NCBI GenBank assembly: GCA_905116865.2
Contig: CAJHNH020008450.1
Span: 229,501 to 293,500 of the forward strand
Reading direction: 5' to 3'
DNA length: 64,000 bases
Source of the DNA: Candidula unifasciata
Lineage: Eukaryota; Mollusca; Gastropoda; Stylommatophora; Geomitridae
Below the pieces are notes generated by a model that made no database searches, was not told the DNA's origin, and worked only from the letters and a program-made list of their open reading frames with translations. Positions 1-10,467 of the stretch are shown here, one piece after another. Numbering within the stretch: the stretch's first letter is position 1; each line of letters opens with the position of its first letter. A program made the translations under genes and the position numbers.

Positions 1-14
1 GAAAAGAAGAAGAA

Positions 15-45
<31 letters not shown>

Positions 46-1239
46 AAGAAGAAGAAGAAGAAGAAGAAGAAGAAGAAGAAGAAGAAGAAGAAGAAGAAGA
101 AGAAGAAGAAGAAGAAGAAGAAGAAGAAGAAGAAGAAGAAGAGAAGAAGAAGAAGAAGAAGAAGAAGAAGAAGAAGAAGAAGAAGAAGAAAGAAGAAGAA
201 GAAGAAGAAGAAGAAGAAGAAGAAGAAGAAGAAGAAGAAGAAGAAGAAGAAGAAGAAGAAGAAAGAAGAGAAGAAGAAGAAGAAGAAGAAGAAGAAGAAG
301 AAGAAGAAGAAGAAGAAGAAGAAGAAGAAGAAGAAGAAGAAGAAGAAGAAGAAGAAGAAGAAGAAGAAGAAGAAGAGAAGAAGAAGAAGAAGAAGAAGAA
401 GAAGAAGAAAGAAGAAGAAGAAGAAGAAGAAGAAGAAGAAGAAGAAGAAGAAGAAGAAGAAGAAGAAGAAGAAGAAGAAGAAGAAGAAGAAGAAGAAGAA
501 GAAGAAGAAGAAGAAGAAGAAGAAAGAAGAAGAAGAAGAAGAAGAAGAAGAAGAAGAAGAAAGAAGAAGAAGAAGAAGAAGAAGAAGAAGAAGAAGAAGA
601 AGAAGAAGAAGAAGAAGAAGAAGAAGAGAAGAAGAAGAAGAAGAAGAAGAAGAAGAAGAAGAAGAAGAAAGAAGAAGAAGAAGAAGAAGAAGAAGAAGAA
701 GAAGAGAAAGAAGAAGAAGAAAGAAGAAGAAGAAGAAGAAGAAGAAGAGAAGAAGAAGAGAGCAGAAGAAGAAGAAAGAAGAAGAAGAAGGAAGAAGAAG
801 AAGAAGAAGGAAGAAGAAGAAGAAGGAAGAAGAAGAAGAAGGAAGAAGAAGAAGAAGAAGAAGAAGGAAGAAGAAGAAGAAGAAAGAAGAAGAAGAAGAA
901 GAAGAAGAAGAAGAAGAAGAAGAAGAAGAAGAAGAAGAAGAAGAAGAAGAAGAAGAAGAAGAAGAAGAAGAAGAAGAAGAAGAAGAAAGAAGAAGAAGAA
1001 GAAGAAGAAGAAGAAGAAGAAGAAGAAGAAGAAGAAGAAGAAGAAGAAGAAGAAGAAGAAGAAGAAGAAGAAGAAGAAGAAGAAGAAGAAGAAGAAGAAG
1101 AAGAAGAAGAAGAAGAAGAAGAAGAAGAAGAAGAAGAAGAAGAAGAAGAAGAAGAAGAAGAAGAAGAAGAAGAAGAAGAAGAAGAAGAAGAAGAAGAAGA
1201 AGAAAAGAAGAAGAAGAAGAAGAAGAAGAAGAAGAAGAT

Positions 1240-1270
<31 letters not shown>

Positions 1271-1314
1271 AAGAAGAAGAAGAAGAAGAAGAAGAAGAAG
1301 AAGAAGAAGAAGAT

Positions 1315-1345
<31 letters not shown>

Positions 1346-1368
1346 AAAGAAGAAGAAGAAGAAGAAGA

Positions 1369-1399
<31 letters not shown>

Positions 1400-1564
1400 A
1401 GAAGAAGAAGAAGAAGAAGAGAAGAAGATTAGAAAGAAGAAGAAGAAGAAGAAGAAGAAGAAGAAGAAGAAGAAGAAGAAGAAGAAGAAGAAGAAGAAGA
1501 AGAAGAAGAAGAAGAAGAAGAAGAAGAAGAAGAAGAAGAAGAAGAAGAAGAAGAAGAAGAAGAT

Positions 1565-1595
<31 letters not shown>

Positions 1596-1690
1596 AAGAA
1601 GAAGAAGAAGAAGAAGAAGAAGAAGAAGAAGAAGAAGAAGAAGAAGAAGAAGAAGCAACAGCGGCGGCAGCAGCAGAAGAGGAAGAAGAA
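1..1690. repeat. Giant imperfect GAA trinucleotide array
   Basis: About 1.7 kb of GAA/AAG on the plus strand (poly-TTC on the minus), broken by sparse GA, AAAG, GGAAG and GATTAAG interruptions that become denser near the right edge. The leucine- or serine-only open frames here are repeat artefacts. Many repeats in this window (family B and several RT-tail fragments) end in short GAA runs, so a retroelement tail is a plausible seed. The array may continue left of the window. Confidence 0.97.
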
Positions 1691-1694
1691 GAAG

Positions 1695-1770
1695 AGAGCA
1701 GGGGTCTATTCTTGCCCCCTCCCCCCCCCCCCGCATGGGGCCCTGGAACCCACATGGGGTTTATCGTGTG
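1695..1770 (-). repeat. Family B 5'-end fragment
   Basis: Contains the block reading GGGTCTATTCTTG, then a C run, then a GGGGCCCTGGAACCCACATG-like segment. It matches the 5' end of full family B copies (for example 22262-22560) in antisense. Confidence 0.6.
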
Positions 1771-1799
1771 GGGGGGGGGGATAAATCCACTTCCCTCTA

Positions 1800-2035
1800 A
1801 CAAGTAAGTCGTCATCATCACCATCAAGTACCTTGCCAGCTGGCGTAGTTGTTTATGCATCTCCACAGATATCGGTCTTTGGTGTTCTGGATCGATTCCA
1901 CTGATGATATTCCTCCATGCTTCTGTCTTAAGCCACCAACCAGCATCTCTCTTGGTCTCCCTCTGCCTCCTCTACTAGTGATCTTTCCAGTCGTCACGAT
2001 ATTATCCATGCCTCCTTTTCTCATCTCATGACCAA
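1800..2035 (-). pseudogene. Non-LTR reverse transcriptase C-terminal fragment
   Basis: The minus frame carries NIVTTGKI followed by RGRGRPRE and ends LWRCINNYASWQGT before a stop. This arginine/glycine-rich C-terminus is typical of non-LTR reverse transcriptases. About 65 codons remain. Related copies lie at 33590-33840 and 62775-63160. It is a 5'-truncated dead insertion. Confidence 0.7.
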
Positions 2036-2149
2036 ATAACTGTTAGTCTCATTCTCATTGTTGTATACAATCTTCTACTTTTATTAGCCACTTCCAGGCA
2101 GTCACCATTAGTTATTTTAATTTGGGGTGTTTTCTGAATGGGTCACAGA

Positions 2150-2272
2150 CGTTCAACCCTCCAACAGGACCGCACATTAACACCCGGCGACGCAAACTGT
2201 CATCATTCGGATGAGAATCACCCGGGTACTACTCCCAAAAAAACCGTTCATTAGGTAAGTTATACTACGACT
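2150..2272 (-). repeat. Family G short interspersed repeat, partial
   Basis: In antisense it matches the block at 16085-16262 and the doubled block at 34585-35040, sharing the segment for 'ATCCGCATGGTGGCACTTTG' and 'CACCGGGTGTTTATC' with divergence. It has no coding potential. Confidence 0.55.
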
Positions 2273-2339
2273 CCCAATGGCTGCCAGTCTGGGCTTTGAA
2301 ATTACTTACAAAATTGCGTCCTATATTGGGTGATGACCA

Positions 2340-2515
2340 CTTAGTGTGTCTTTCAAAGTCGGCCTGCATCTGGCTAGGAAGTAGGGAACCAGCAGTCTGA
2401 ACACACAAAAAGCCAGATCCGTAAAACAGATGTACACACAAATTCCAGAACAAGACACACAAAAAGTGGACGAACAATCGGCGCTTTCCGCCGGTAAATG
2501 ACAAGTACAAGAAGG
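2340..2515 (+). repeat. Family B copy, 3' half
   Basis: Diverged copy of the ~290-bp family: a TCAAAGTCGG-type start, the AACCAGCAGTCTG block, the GTAAAACAGATG block and the GTGGACGAACAATC block are in family order. It is truncated before the GAA tail. Confidence 0.65.
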
Positions 2516-2787
2516 CTAAGTCACTATACCCACACACACACACACATATCAATGACTCCCAACAACACAAACAGTGGCGAACACTTGCAATCTTGACTGT
2601 CGGATTACGGATTTTTTGGGTAACAATCACGATTGTGGATAGGAACTCTTTCCACGTGAGAATCTTTACTAGAGAAAACCTTGGCTATTTCCTGAAATGC
2701 AACAGTGATTCCATTTACTCAACACCAAATCAGCTCTGCACCATGGTTCAAACTGGGAATTCCCGCCTAAGGTTGTAGCACGTGAAA

Positions 2788-3120
2788 ATGTAGCTTAGTA
2801 GTAGCTGGCTCTGCACAACTTGGTGGAATACTGATTGATACATGATAGGGCAGACGTGGTTAGTACCTTGTGGGAGAGCGTGTACAATTCGGAGGAGCAG
2901 ATGGATCACCACAGTCTGGTGAGATTGATGCAGTTGGGGGTGACGAGAGGTTCTGGCAGAAGCTCGAGGCTCAGAAGAAAGGCAAGACGGACGTTTAATC
3001 AGAAAGCTACTGGCACCATTAGTATCGGAACTCTTCGCTGGCTGCTGAAGATGGGGACGAAGCGCTTATGGGAATGCCCCGAGTGCTGTGATGTCGGTTC
3101 TTGAATCAAATCAAATCAAT
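2788..3120 (+). pseudogene. LINE-A RNase H C-terminal fragment
   Basis: 5'-truncated LINE-A copy. A 90-codon frame (2835-3104) runs from HDRADVVSTLW through [14 protein letters not shown] to [11 protein letters not shown] and a stop, then AATCAAATCAAATCAA, the family's TCAAA-rich 3' end. The piece corresponds to the part of RNase H after its last catalytic Asp plus a Cys-containing tail. Upstream, the AGSAQLGG segment is out of frame. Confidence 0.75.
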
Positions 3121-3139
3121 GTAGCTTAGTTAGCTGGGT

Positions 3140-3232
3140 TATCATCATTGCACTCCGGACATGTCTGTAGGTGCTCAGATTCTCCCCATAGTATGAACCC
3201 CAACGTCCGATGGCTTAAAGTACCAGTTCTAT
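3140..3232 (-). repeat. LINE-A-related 3' fragment (A2 subtype)
   Basis: In antisense it matches the 3' end of the element at 4647-5605 (GTCCGGAGTGCAATGATGAT and the segment for HRTLGFIL). Only about 90 bp remain. Confidence 0.55.
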
Positions 3233-3284
3233 CTTAATTAACAAGTCAAAAATCAAGAAAACATAGCTTTGTATCCACTACATC

Positions 3285-3545
3285 GTCTTCTCTTTCTTCT
3301 TTTCTGCCATCTGCTCCTCTCTTTTACTTCTGTTTCTTCTCTATCCTCTTTATTCTCCTCCATCTTCTTTATTCTTCTCCTTTTTATCATTCTCCTCCTC
3401 CTTCCGTATTCTCCTTTTATTTTTCTTCTCTTCTTTCTCATCCTCCACTACCACCAACATCTCCTCCTCTTCCTTCTTCGTCGTCAGCCTCCTTCTTTCC
3501 CTCTTTATATTTTGCCTCTTTTTTCCCCTTCACCTCGGTTTATTA
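3285..3545. repeat. Pyrimidine-rich TTC/CTC low-complexity tract
   Basis: Plus strand almost entirely C and T with TTC, CTC and TCC runs. The Leu/Phe/Ser frame on plus and the Lys/Arg frame on minus are compositional. It may be a decayed GAA array in reverse orientation. Confidence 0.8.
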
Positions 3546-3785
3546 TACTACCCCAAACAGTTGAAATGCACAGGTCATGGGACAGTCTAATATTTCAGGG
3601 GGTGGTAGATAGGCTGCATGCAGTCCTGGGACCTAGACTGAAATCTCTCGTGGGATGTAGGTGGGTTGGGGTTAGGACCAGTTTTGGGGTCGTGAAAAGT
3701 ATCAGAAAGCTGGGAAACCCAGTCGTACCAACCTCTAAATTGTTGGACCGTCCTGTGACGTCGTCTGGGGTAGGATATCATGAAA
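3530..3785. mobile_element. Family K miniature inverted-repeat element, copy 1
   Basis: Begins near TATACTACCCCAAACAG and ends near TCTGGGGTAGGATATCATG, so its ends are inverted repeats of TACCCCA. The interior (GCTGCATGCAGTC, TGGGATGTAGGTGGG, GTTAGG) is shared with copies at 30083-30372 and 45083-45357. It has no coding capacity. Confidence 0.65.
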
Positions 3786-3829
3786 GAACCCAGCAGCTCA
3801 CACCTACCACCTGGTACACACGTATCATG

Positions 3830-3975
3830 TAGAAGGAGCTTTGCAGAACGTCGCTCACCATCTGCCTGAAAGAAACTCGGTCTCTCGCCACCTGTCCCAC
3901 CTCGTACATTTTCCTAACCAAAACGTCACTTTGATCCTGTGATCAGCTTCATGCTGGTTGGCCTCTGCCCCTCTT
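3830..3975 (-). pseudogene. RT-tail fragment
   Basis: In antisense it matches the 3' part of the better copy at 37534-38040: the gcagaacgtcgctc block and the cctgaaagaaactcggtctctc block correspond to its [13 protein letters not shown] coding end. Confidence 0.6.
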
Positions 3976-4061
3976 TGCTGGTACCATGCCATTTGTATTT
4001 AATTTTTTTTTTCAATTCACCCATATGGCCAAAACATTCCACTTTCTGATTTTCTATAACA

Positions 4062-4260
4062 CAGTGATTCCCAAACTGTGCCCCGCGACGCCCCGGGGAG
4101 CCGCGACCTCTTCAGAGGGGCGCCGCGAAATATTCGAAGACACACGAGTTTTATTTTGACATCTTACATACGAATAGTCATACTTTTACTTAGGTTAGGG
4201 CGCCGTGGAAAAATTGTTATTGAAAAAAGGCGCCGCGACTAAGAAAGGTTTGGGAAACTG
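4062..4260. mobile_element. hAT miniature element, 199 bp
   Basis: The left terminus CAGTGATTCCCAAACTGTG and the right terminus (antisense CAGTTTCCCAAACCTTTC) are inverted repeats of hAT type, with subterminal GGCGCCGCG motifs on both sides. It is flanked by an exact 8-bp duplication, CTATAACA, at 4054-4061 and 4261-4268. Eight-bp duplications define hAT insertions. It is non-coding and needs a transposase in trans. Confidence 0.88.
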
Positions 4261-4268
4261 CTATAACA

Positions 4269-4646
4269 CACCACCCTGACAAAAATGGCTCTTTTATTTT
4301 CCTAAGCAAGTGTGAATAATAAGTCATCTCTTGTAAATTATCATTTATAATCAGCAGTTATAAACTATCAGTGAAAAAAAAAATTATTCAAAGATATCTA
4401 AAATGCAAGGCAAGATACATAATTACTGTCTCATTTGCTGCAGTGTAATTATTGATCACCACAATCACAACATCCAGACAAAAGTATGAGAGCCAAGGAA
4501 CAGACTATAAACAGCATATTCATACCAGCACTGTGCCAAAAGTGTCCAACTTGCAAATTATCAACGGCTAAACAAGGTAAAATTAACACCGGTGAAAAGA
4601 GATGCCAGAGAAAACCCGCAACTGAACCTTCCGAGATAAAGTAAGA
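4269..4646. other. AT-rich spacer, nothing recognised
   Basis: No tandem structure, splice-bounded frame or match to other repeats in this window. It precedes the LINE-A copy at 4647 and may include its 5' flank. Confidence 0.5.
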
Positions 4647-5605
4647 ATGATACTATCAGACAGACTGTTGGAGCAACACCATGATTTGGTCCCCAATTAT
4701 ATAACAAATGTTGAAAGAGATAAAGAAGTCTTTTACACCAATGGCTCATTAGACGAGGAGAGAAGTGGGTCAGAGTGCCAGCGGAACAGTCCAACTTGTG
4801 TAAACATATTGAGCCAGGAATGCAGAGAGTGGCCTCTCGGTGTCATGGAGGTGGAAATTCAGCAATTAATTCAGAATTATGCTAAGATTTGGTTATTTAT
4901 ACAGAGGTTTCAGTGTCAAGGGGCAAAAAAAGTGCCTGGAGGTTCTGGGCAAAAGTTAATGGTCGACGTTTGGTGCAGGAGAGCCTGGCATATGATACCA
5001 CAAGATCCAGCTTTAGAATGCTTCTTTCCGCTGCCTACAGAAAGAACATGACACACTCAGTGATTTTAACAGACTCAGAAAGTATGCTGAGAAAGATGTG
5101 AGCAGGCATGCTTCGTGCAGAGTAGCATACTTCACTACTTCAATACTACACTCACGTATGTGCACTCAGTGGTTCAGGCAGGTTCGGTGCGAAGACAATG
5201 GCTTGAGTCATTACAGAAGTCCACTGTGTGTGGGGTCACCTCTATTTTTGTTCCGGGAGACGCAGGCTTCGATGGAAATAAAAGAGCTGATAGGCTGGCT
5301 GGATCCGCTATCACTACCGACGGTCAGCCTATAGATCATGCTGATATTATTCATGCCCTCAGAGAAATGGGAAGGATAGAGGACTTTGAGGGCAGTGAAT
5401 CCACATCACTCGCCAGAATGACAGACTTGGGAATTAAGATCGGCATAGCAAAAAACGAGACGCACACCAGACGACTTGTTAATCAACATACATCTGGTAC
5501 TATTAGCCATCGGACTTTTGGGTTCATACTGAGGGGATGATCTGAGCACCAGTGGACATGTCCGGAGTGCAATGATGATAGCCCTGGTCAACTAACTATC
5601 CACTA
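4647..5605 (+). pseudogene. LINE-A-type RNase H domain, frameshifted
   Basis: Three successive plus frames make one decayed RNase H region. First comes VNILSQECREWPLG...EVEIQQLIQ, then SVSRGKKSAW...SVILTDSESMLRKM ending in TGA near 5101, then [12 protein letters not shown]...GTISHRTFGF ending near 5537, and finally a WTCPECNDD tail. The TDS and ADRLAG Asp motifs of a non-LTR RNase H are visible; the first YTDGS motif is eroded to IYTEVS. It is a distinct subtype from the other copies. Confidence 0.75.
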
Positions 5606-5689
5606 AACTTTTTTCAAACTAAACTAAATTCCCCAAAGCTTGCTCAGTCTACTGGGTTTAACTTTAAGGCTTTAAGGCTAACGGATGTA

Positions 5690-6050
5690 AAGCATAGTCT
5701 GGATCTTTTCTCCGGTGGTATGCCTGCGTTGGGCAATGAACAAGCAGACAGACTGGTTTGCTCTGCCAACTTGGTGGAATACTGTTGCACGATAAGACGG
5801 ACGTGGTTAAGGCCTTATGGAAGCAAAAGCTCAATTCGGAACAGCAAATGATCATCACAGCCCTGTAAGAGTGATGCACGAGGAGTGACTAGCGAACCTG
5901 GCCGATACTTAGGGGAAAGGCAAGATGGACATACAATCTGACTGCTTCTAGCATTATTGGTACTGGAACTTTGCACTGGCTGCTGAAGATGGGAATGGAG
6001 CACTTATGGGAGTGCCCTGAGTGCTGTGATGTCGGTTCTTGAATCAAACC
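5690..6050 (+). pseudogene. LINE-A RNase H fragment
   Basis: Contains the DNA for SLDLFSGG and NEQADRL, then a frameshifted remainder, and ends with the standard 3' block ACTTATGGGAGTGCCCTGAG and TTCTTGAATCAAACC. It is 5'-truncated, with several frameshifts. Confidence 0.7.
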
Positions 6051-6621
6051 AACAGTGCACTGGGCATATGATGCCAACTCATATGTCATAGACCAATTAG
6101 CCCTTAGTAGGCGAGGAAAAGTGAGTTTCAAAACTGATGACGTCACACTTTAACAAACACCTCACAAACTTCTGTACAGATCACAACACATTTTTGCATG
6201 TGACCTTTGATCTCCCATGTCCTTAGGATTCTATTATTTACAATTGTACAGATGTTGCTGCTTTCTTAAAGTGGCGAATATCTTTGATCTTTGTTTGACT
6301 AATAATTTGTGTATCCGTGAAAAATAGAATTTACAGTAACTGACACACGTGTGGAGATTTGAAATCAGTTCCAATGTGCAGCGATGTGTGCTGATTATTT
6401 TGATAGCCTATTCCCCACTCAGTGAAAAATTCACAGTTCGTGGGAGACATATGTGGGAGATGACTACTAGAGAGTAAAACGCCTCAGGCATGCGTGCAAT
6501 CTGATGTTTTAAAAAGTTTTCCTTATTCATTTTACTGAAAGTCTCCTGACTGTTTGTTTTGAAATGGTGTCTGTTTTTTTTCGGATTCCGCCAAAAAAAA
6601 GGCAAAACTGATTTGACTTGA
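6051..6621. other. AT-rich spacer, nothing recognised
   Basis: Neither strand gives a convincing exon or repeat match. The minus frame at 6408-6626 is short and lacks family features. Confidence 0.5.
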
Positions 6622-7500
6622 TTCAAGAACCGACATCACAGTACTCGGGGCATTCCTATAGGCGCTCCGTCCCTTTCTTCAGCAGCCAGCGAATAGTTTG
6701 GATACTAATGGTGCCAGTAGCAATCTGATTAAACGTCAGTTTTACATTTTCTCTGAGCCTCGAGCATCTGCCAGAACCTCTCGTCACTCCCCCCTATCCC
6801 TCCCCATGCATCAATCTCACCAGACTGTGGTGATCCATCTGCTCCTCCGAACTGTACACGATCTCCCACAAGGCACTAACCACGTCTGTCTTATTATGCA
6901 TGAGTATTCCACCAAGTTGTACAGAGCCAGCCAGTCTGTCCACCTGTTTATTTCCCAACACATCGGCGCAACCCGGCGAAAAAAAATTCAGACAATACTC
7001 CTCACCCGTATCCTCCTCAGGAAGGCATGACACTCTGTACGAAGCATGCCTGCCTGAACTGACCTCCCTCAGCATGCTTTCTGAGTCAGTTACAATCATT
7101 TGTGTTTGTGTGTCGTGTTCTTTAGCCAGCGGAAAGCTGCAGTGACCACCTCCACCTCCATTCTTAAGCTGGATGTTGTGGTATCATATACTAAGCTCAC
7201 CTGTACCGAAGGTCGACCATGAACTTTTGCTAAGAAGCCCCAAGCACTTCTTTTGCCTCTTGACACTGAACCATCTGTGTAAATTATCAAATCCTCTGAG
7301 CGAGCATTATCTTGAATTATTTGCCGAATTTCCACCTCCTTGGCACCTGCTGGCCAGTCTCTGCATTCCCGGCTCAGTGTGATTATGACCCTACACAAGT
7401 CTGACTGTTCAGGTGGCACATTGACCCACTCCTCGCCTCCCCTAATGTTCTCAAGGATGCAAACCCGTCTGATAGTGTGTTCTGCCTGAGCCATCCATTA
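6622..7500 (-). pseudogene. LINE-A RNase H domain, most complete copy
   Basis: The minus frame 7494-7096 reads from AEHTIRRVCIL through LSRECRDWPAGAKEVEIRQ to IIYTDGSVSRGKRSAWGF and ...SLRMEVEVVTAAFRWL. A second frame, 7099-6794, has VTDSESMLREV and GNKQVDRLAG. The four acidic positions of RNase H (YTDGS, the Glu of MEVE, VTDSES and the VDRLAG Asp) are therefore all visible but split by a frameshift near 7098. The 3' end runs in a third frame to 6622. The copy is inactive. This domain normally follows reverse transcriptase in some non-LTR elements and degrades RNA in RNA-DNA hybrids. Confidence 0.8.
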
Positions 7501-8130
7501 CTTCCCTCTTATCAGCCGCTGACCCTTAACTGTACCCAGAGCTTCGTGCAAAGGCAAAATAAAAACTAAATGTTTCTTCAAATTAAACAAAATTTAAAAA
7601 AACAAAACAAACAAACAAAACTTACAAAGACAATATTATTAACAGTTGCATGCCAAATTTCAACTACTTATATCGAACAGTTACTGTGTTATAAATTGTT
7701 GAAGTTCGGCACGAATTCTGGAACGCACTATAGTCAACATCATTTTGGCTGCCTTTACTTTGCAGGACATTACCTGGTAGCCATTTTAAGCTGGGTCTTT
7801 TTGGGAAACCAAGATTAATTTTAAAGAAAAGTCTGCCTTGATATGGACCTATCATACAACAACTGTGGGTGATTTCGTCACCACACTTATAACATATATG
7901 GCAGATTTGATCCGTCATATAACATATGTGCGTGATTTTATTATAAATTATTATAAACAAAATATAATGCTGTACTTGACAATCAATGCAATCACAAAAC
8001 ACACCAAGAAAAACAAATTAACATTTCCATCAGAAATAAATAAAACAATGGAACTTACGTTTAGTATTACTGGTGGCATGGTCATTTTTATGTGGCAATT
8101 GTCTTTATTCTCCTTCTTTATATTAAACAG
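7501..8130. other. AT-rich region, no gene recognised
   Basis: Contains an AAACAAACAAAC stretch near 7595 and repeated 'ATAACATATGTG' type motifs around 7880-7930. The last 35 bp form a good polypyrimidine tract and AG that lead into the candidate exon at 8131. Confidence 0.45.
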
Positions 8131-8307
8131 GTTTTAAAATCCAGCGAATCATTCTAGCTGTTCGTCCACTTCTATGGCTGTCTTGTACTAGTAGTCGTCT
8201 CAAGTCTAGTATGTTCCTCACTGCCCACAGGCAACTGGCCATGTTCATGCACCAATTTATCACCAAATGGCAAACTGAACATAATAAAAATAGCAGAAAC
8301 CTCTGGT
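8131..8307 (+). CDS. Candidate internal exon of an unidentified plus-strand gene
   Basis: A 59-codon open segment (FKIQRIILAVRPLLWLSC to HNKNSRNL) lies exactly between a strong acceptor (pyrimidine tract, then TTAAACAG) and a donor (CTCTG/GTAAGG). In-frame stop codons sit immediately outside both sites, so the frame is open only between the splice signals. The segment is not repeated elsewhere in the window and looks helical and basic. I do not recognise the protein, and no partner exon was found, so chance remains possible. Confidence 0.3.
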
Positions 8308-8488
8308 AAGGCACATGATGATTATGATAAAGGAATGCTGCTATTGTAAAACACCTAGCTTGTACAAAAGATACAACTTAAAATAAAGGCAAACACACTG
8401 TACATATGACAATATATATGATAAACAGACAGGCAGTAACTATAGCTTTCAATAGTTATGTTGTCTAGTGTGTCGTTATATCTTTCTA

Positions 8489-9409
8489 CAAGGTCCAACA
8501 ATTAGGTAATGATACTAATTCCATAAAAATTAAAATAATCAACAGTTGAAGATATAACCTGTATTTTATTCAAAGTAAACCTCTTGTGCATTGATAAAGA
8601 GAGCGGCAAGATCTAACAAACACTGGAAAGACCACTGTAGTTCTTCTATAGTTACGGCCCTCTGGATGCCATCAGCATTGTCAAAGAAGCGTCTTTTTAA
8701 TGTAACTTTAATTTTGGGGATAGAAAATAATCACAGGGAGACAAATCTAGGGAGTAGGGTGGATGGTTGAGAACACGCATCTGTTTTAGAGCACAAAATT
8801 CCTGTACAACTACCACCTTGGAGCTGGTGCATTGTCATGAAGAAGAAACAAATAGCCAGGTGTTGAATACAAACTGGCAAGCAATTTTTTTAATTCTTCC
8901 ACTAAAATTTTACGAATATTCTCGGTATTACCACCAAATTCATCTACAATCATCCTAACAGTCGAACAATGATCTTCTTGTATCCGTTCTAGGAATTTTG
9001 CAATGAGTTTTTCATTACGAACAGTAATTGGGTGTCCAGGTCTAGGTGCATTAGTAATCATTTCCACACCATTTTTGAATTGTGAATACCAGCTGAAAAT
9101 CTGTGCCCGAGATAAACAACTATCCCCATAAATTAGTTGCATCAATCTGACTGTCCCAGTGGCGCTTTTTCTGAGTTTTAAATATAATTTAATGTTAGCT
9201 TCTTTGCTCCATGCCGATTACGTAACAATGAACTTCTGACTAAATTAACAAAATGGCGGCTTGTTTGTTGTCTGCTTATCGGGTGGCGATGAAAAGTTGC
9301 CAGAACATAGATGAAGGTTGCCTCTTTGGATTTCATGCTTTGATTCATAGATGGCATTTTTGTTTTGACCATTAAAAAATCAGTCGCATTGCTTAATTGT
9401 CGGACCTGG
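8489..9409 (-). mobile_element. mariner element, internally deleted
   Basis: Termini are inverted repeats: left CAAGGTCCAACAATTAGG, right (antisense) CCAGGTCCGACAATTAAG. A TA dinucleotide sits directly outside each end (8487-8488 and 9410-9411), as Tc1/mariner elements require. Length is 921 bp against about 1.3 kb for a full mariner, so roughly a quarter is missing. Confidence 0.9.
8680..9225 (-). pseudogene. mariner transposase pseudogene
   Basis: Near the start, NIKLYLKLRKSATGT is preceded by a one-base frameshift after MEQRS. Next come IYGDSCLSRAQIFSWYSQFKNG, PRPGHPITV and STVRMIVDEFG, the paired helix-turn-helix DNA-binding part. The frame then jumps to LASLYSTPGYLFLLHDNAPA and, past another break, HPPYSLDLSPCDYFL. 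These last two carry the second and third Asp of the mariner D,D34D triad. The block with the first Asp is deleted, so the enzyme cannot be active. Confidence 0.87.
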
Positions 9410-9411
9410 TA

Positions 9412-9650
9412 CTTTTTTTCTATGATTGCTAATCAATACATTGTCTGTTTGCTTATCATATATTATATTTACACAGACTCAAGGGTTTTCCCTGTGTTTA
9501 TTCATGTGTACATATGACAGCAACTATGTACATAATCAGGACTCAGTACTAAGACACATCAACATACGCTCCATGACTCTTTTAACTCTAAAGACGACTG
9601 TAGGATTTCCCTAAAGGTTGAACTCACTAACTCTGGCAGTATCATGGGAC
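9412..9650. other. Short AT-rich spacer
   Basis: No repeat or exon recognised between the mariner right end and the tRNA-like SINE that follows. Confidence 0.4.
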
Positions 9651-9654
9651 ATTG

Positions 9655-9905
9655 ACATTGTGGCTTAGGCATTGTGAATGCTCTCCATAATGCTGAGGTG
9701 CCGGGTTTGATCCCACCTACAGGTGATTTTGCAGCGGACCGTCTTGTGTCGGTTTCAACAGTGGTACCAAGGGTCGACCACTGAGGAAGGAATGGCAAAC
9801 TACTGGAAGTAAATGTGCCTAGATAAACCTCAACAGCCAAAAAACGCTGGGGTTGGTTCTACAACGCCCTGTAAAAGATACGCAACTAAACAAAGTTGAA
9901 ACAGT
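9655..9905 (+). mobile_element. SINE-E copy, tRNA-derived head
   Basis: Has a pol III A-box-like TGGCTTAGGC and a B-box-like GGGTTTGATCC about 45 bp later. A body shared with antisense copies at 12580-12822, 18268-18500 and 43300-43540 follows (CCACTGAGGAAGG..GGCAAACTACTGGA, ending GGTTCTACAACGCCCTGTAA). Non-autonomous retroposon. Confidence 0.75.
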
Positions 9906-10065
9906 TATAAATCAATGCAAGAAATGCATTCTATCAAATCAGCAAAAACCCTTCAGAGTGCATGGCAAGTAGTTTAACCATCTGGCCACAGAGAACTGCC
10001 CCCTACATCTATTGTGAAGAGCGAATTACTCCCAAATTTATTGTGAAGACAGAATGATCCCCACA

Positions 10066-10360
10066 TTTCTTCTTCTTCTTCTTCTTCCCTTCCACAGGCT
10101 GTAAACCCCAACACAAAGTTCAAGTTGTTCATCTAATCTAGATATTAAGACTTGTTTCAGAATTTTAAGTTTGTGTGTGCATCAATTTCACAGGTCTGCC
10201 CTATGTAAACAGAGTGTTGGTTTCCTGCCGCTCAGAATGATGCAACTTGTCTTGAAGGAAACACCACTAATTAGTTGACCTTTACCACATGCTTGTTAGG
10301 GGGCTGTGGGTTTATTCTTTTTCCCACAAAATAGGGTCCCAAAACCCACATGGGGGATCC
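10066..10360 (-). mobile_element. Family B, near full length
   Basis: Antisense copy with its TTC (GAA) tail at the left (10068-10085). Then come the CAGGCTGTAAAC block, the ACAGGTCTGCC block, TTGGTTTCCTGCC and the 5' block GTGGGTTTATTC...CCCAAAACCCACATGGG. About 290 bp. Confidence 0.75.
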
Positions 10361-10467
10361 CACATTTAATTTAAAATAAGAATGATCCCCATTTTTTATG
10401 TGAAGAGAGAATTATTACATTTTATTCACATCTGAAGGGATCAGGTATGGTCACATTTCTTTTTCAA

